From assembly GCA_937952095.1 (NCBI GenBank), contig CALFYG010000162.1:1-6766 (forward strand): a stretch of DNA of 6,766 nucleotides, in the 5' to 3' direction. Both the position numbers and the translations under genes were made by a program. A model generated the notes under the pieces. The model made no database searches. It was not told where the DNA came from and saw nothing but the letters and a program-made list of their open reading frames with translations. Numbering within the stretch: position 1 is the first letter of the stretch; each line of letters starts with the position of its first letter. The stretch comes from an uncultured Micrococcales bacterium. GTDB taxonomy: Bacteria; Actinomycetota; Actinomycetes; S36-B12; UBA10799. Shown piece by piece: positions 6,529-6,766 of the stretch.

Positions 6529-6687
6529 GTGCCATACTGCGCCGTCTGCGGCAAGCCGGATCACCACTGTGAGGAACCCTTCGAGCCTCCGCGCTTCTGC
6601 ACCGAATGCGGCCGCAGGATGATCGTGCAAGTCACCCCGACGGGGTGGCAGGCGAAGTGCTCGCGCCACGGAGTGATCGAGGGCTGA
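6529..6687 (+). CDS. bsaP: Biotin synthase auxiliary protein BsaP
   Basis: The 52-residue product has six cysteines: C4 and C7 (CxxC), C14, C24 and C27 (CxxC) and C44. Its core reads PPRFCTECGRRM, then VQVTPTGW, then KCSRHG, which I recognise as the hallmark of actinobacterial BsaP (Rv1590 in M. tuberculosis). BsaP is reported to be required for mycobacterial BioB to turn dethiobiotin into biotin; the BioB iron-sulfur cluster that supplies sulfur is thought to set this need. The cysteines could bind iron-sulfur or zinc. The start is well fixed: an in-frame TAG lies at 6517-6519 and GTG6529 is the only start codon after it. It lacks a ribosome binding site and is probably leaderless. In mycobacteria bsaP follows bioB; here it is 2.2 kb away with its own promoter. 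It is somewhat shorter than Rv1590. Confidence 0.85.
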   Translation: MPYCAVCGKPDHHCEEPFEPPRFCTECGRRMIVQVTPTGWQAKCSRHGVIEG

Positions 6688-6766
6688 GTGGGCGGCGCTC
6701 CGGTGAGTCCTGGGTACCGCCGTGAGCCGTCGACGGCCAGCATCCGTTAGTCCCCGGTCCATCCGT
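6688..6766. other. GC-rich right edge with a 12-base palindrome, no gene seen
   Basis: No convincing reading frame lies here. GCCGTCGACGGC (6726-6737) is a perfect palindrome, able to form a short hairpin or a dimeric protein site. GGCGG (6691-6695) and CCGCC (6717-6721) could pair. Short pieces recall parts of the cobalamin riboswitch core, but most conserved positions are missing. The region may be the bsaP 3' end or a leader of the next gene beyond the window. Confidence 0.4.

Noticed and set aside
6494..6535. Thioesterase start at the upstream ATG (6535, minus strand)
   Set aside because: It would overlap bsaP and include the likely promoter. ATG6493 gives a normal FlK-family N-terminus with a -10 at leaderless spacing.
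6499..6762. Minus-strand 87-codon frame over bsaP
   Set aside because: It is arginine-rich with no motif and is fully explained as the complement of bsaP, whose cysteine pattern and conserved core are clear.
1..6766. tRNA, rRNA or integrase/transposase genes
   Set aside because: No cloverleaf, rRNA core or transposase motif was seen. Apart from the left-edge repeats, the window looks like ordinary chromosomal operon DNA.

Overview
The window looks like high-GC actinobacterial chromosome. Most start codons are GTG or ATG, genes are packed with 1-4 base overlaps, some promoters look leaderless, and the proteins most resemble actinobacterial families. Most of it is a biotin operon on the + strand. 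I worked from sequence alone; family assignments rest on motifs and recalled homologues, not on searches.

Layout. Bases 1-113 hold a small cluster of direct and inverted repeats that continues past the left edge. A short leader (114-183) is followed by bioA (184-1485), bioF (1482-2609), bioD (2606-3316) and bioB (3313-4320). Each pair is joined by a 4-base GTGA or ATGA overlap. Ten bases after bioB lies a 29-residue single-helix membrane peptide (4331-4420). Its stop overlaps the start of a thiamine-diphosphate enzyme of the acetolactate synthase-like/IlvG type (4420-6105). A hot-dog thioesterase of the FlK type (6059-6493, minus strand) converges on that gene and overlaps its last 47 bases. 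A 52-residue six-cysteine protein, recognised as the biotin synthase auxiliary protein BsaP (6529-6687, plus strand), diverges from the thioesterase across only 35 bases. The last 79 bases have no recognisable gene.

How the genes work together. BioF makes 8-amino-7-oxononanoate (KAPA) from pimeloyl-ACP or -CoA and alanine. BioA converts KAPA to diaminopelargonate, BioD closes the ureido ring to dethiobiotin, and BioB inserts sulfur. No pimeloyl-making gene is present, so that precursor must come from elsewhere. Two variant features stand out. BioA carries the signature of lysine-using (Bacillus BioK-like) enzymes rather than of S-adenosylmethionine-using ones. BioB has alanine where E. coli BioB has Cys128, one of the [2Fe-2S] ligands, and BsaP is encoded nearby, which fits a BsaP-dependent biotin synthase. 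The membrane peptide and the thiamine-diphosphate enzyme appear co-expressed with the bio genes but have no known role in biotin synthesis.
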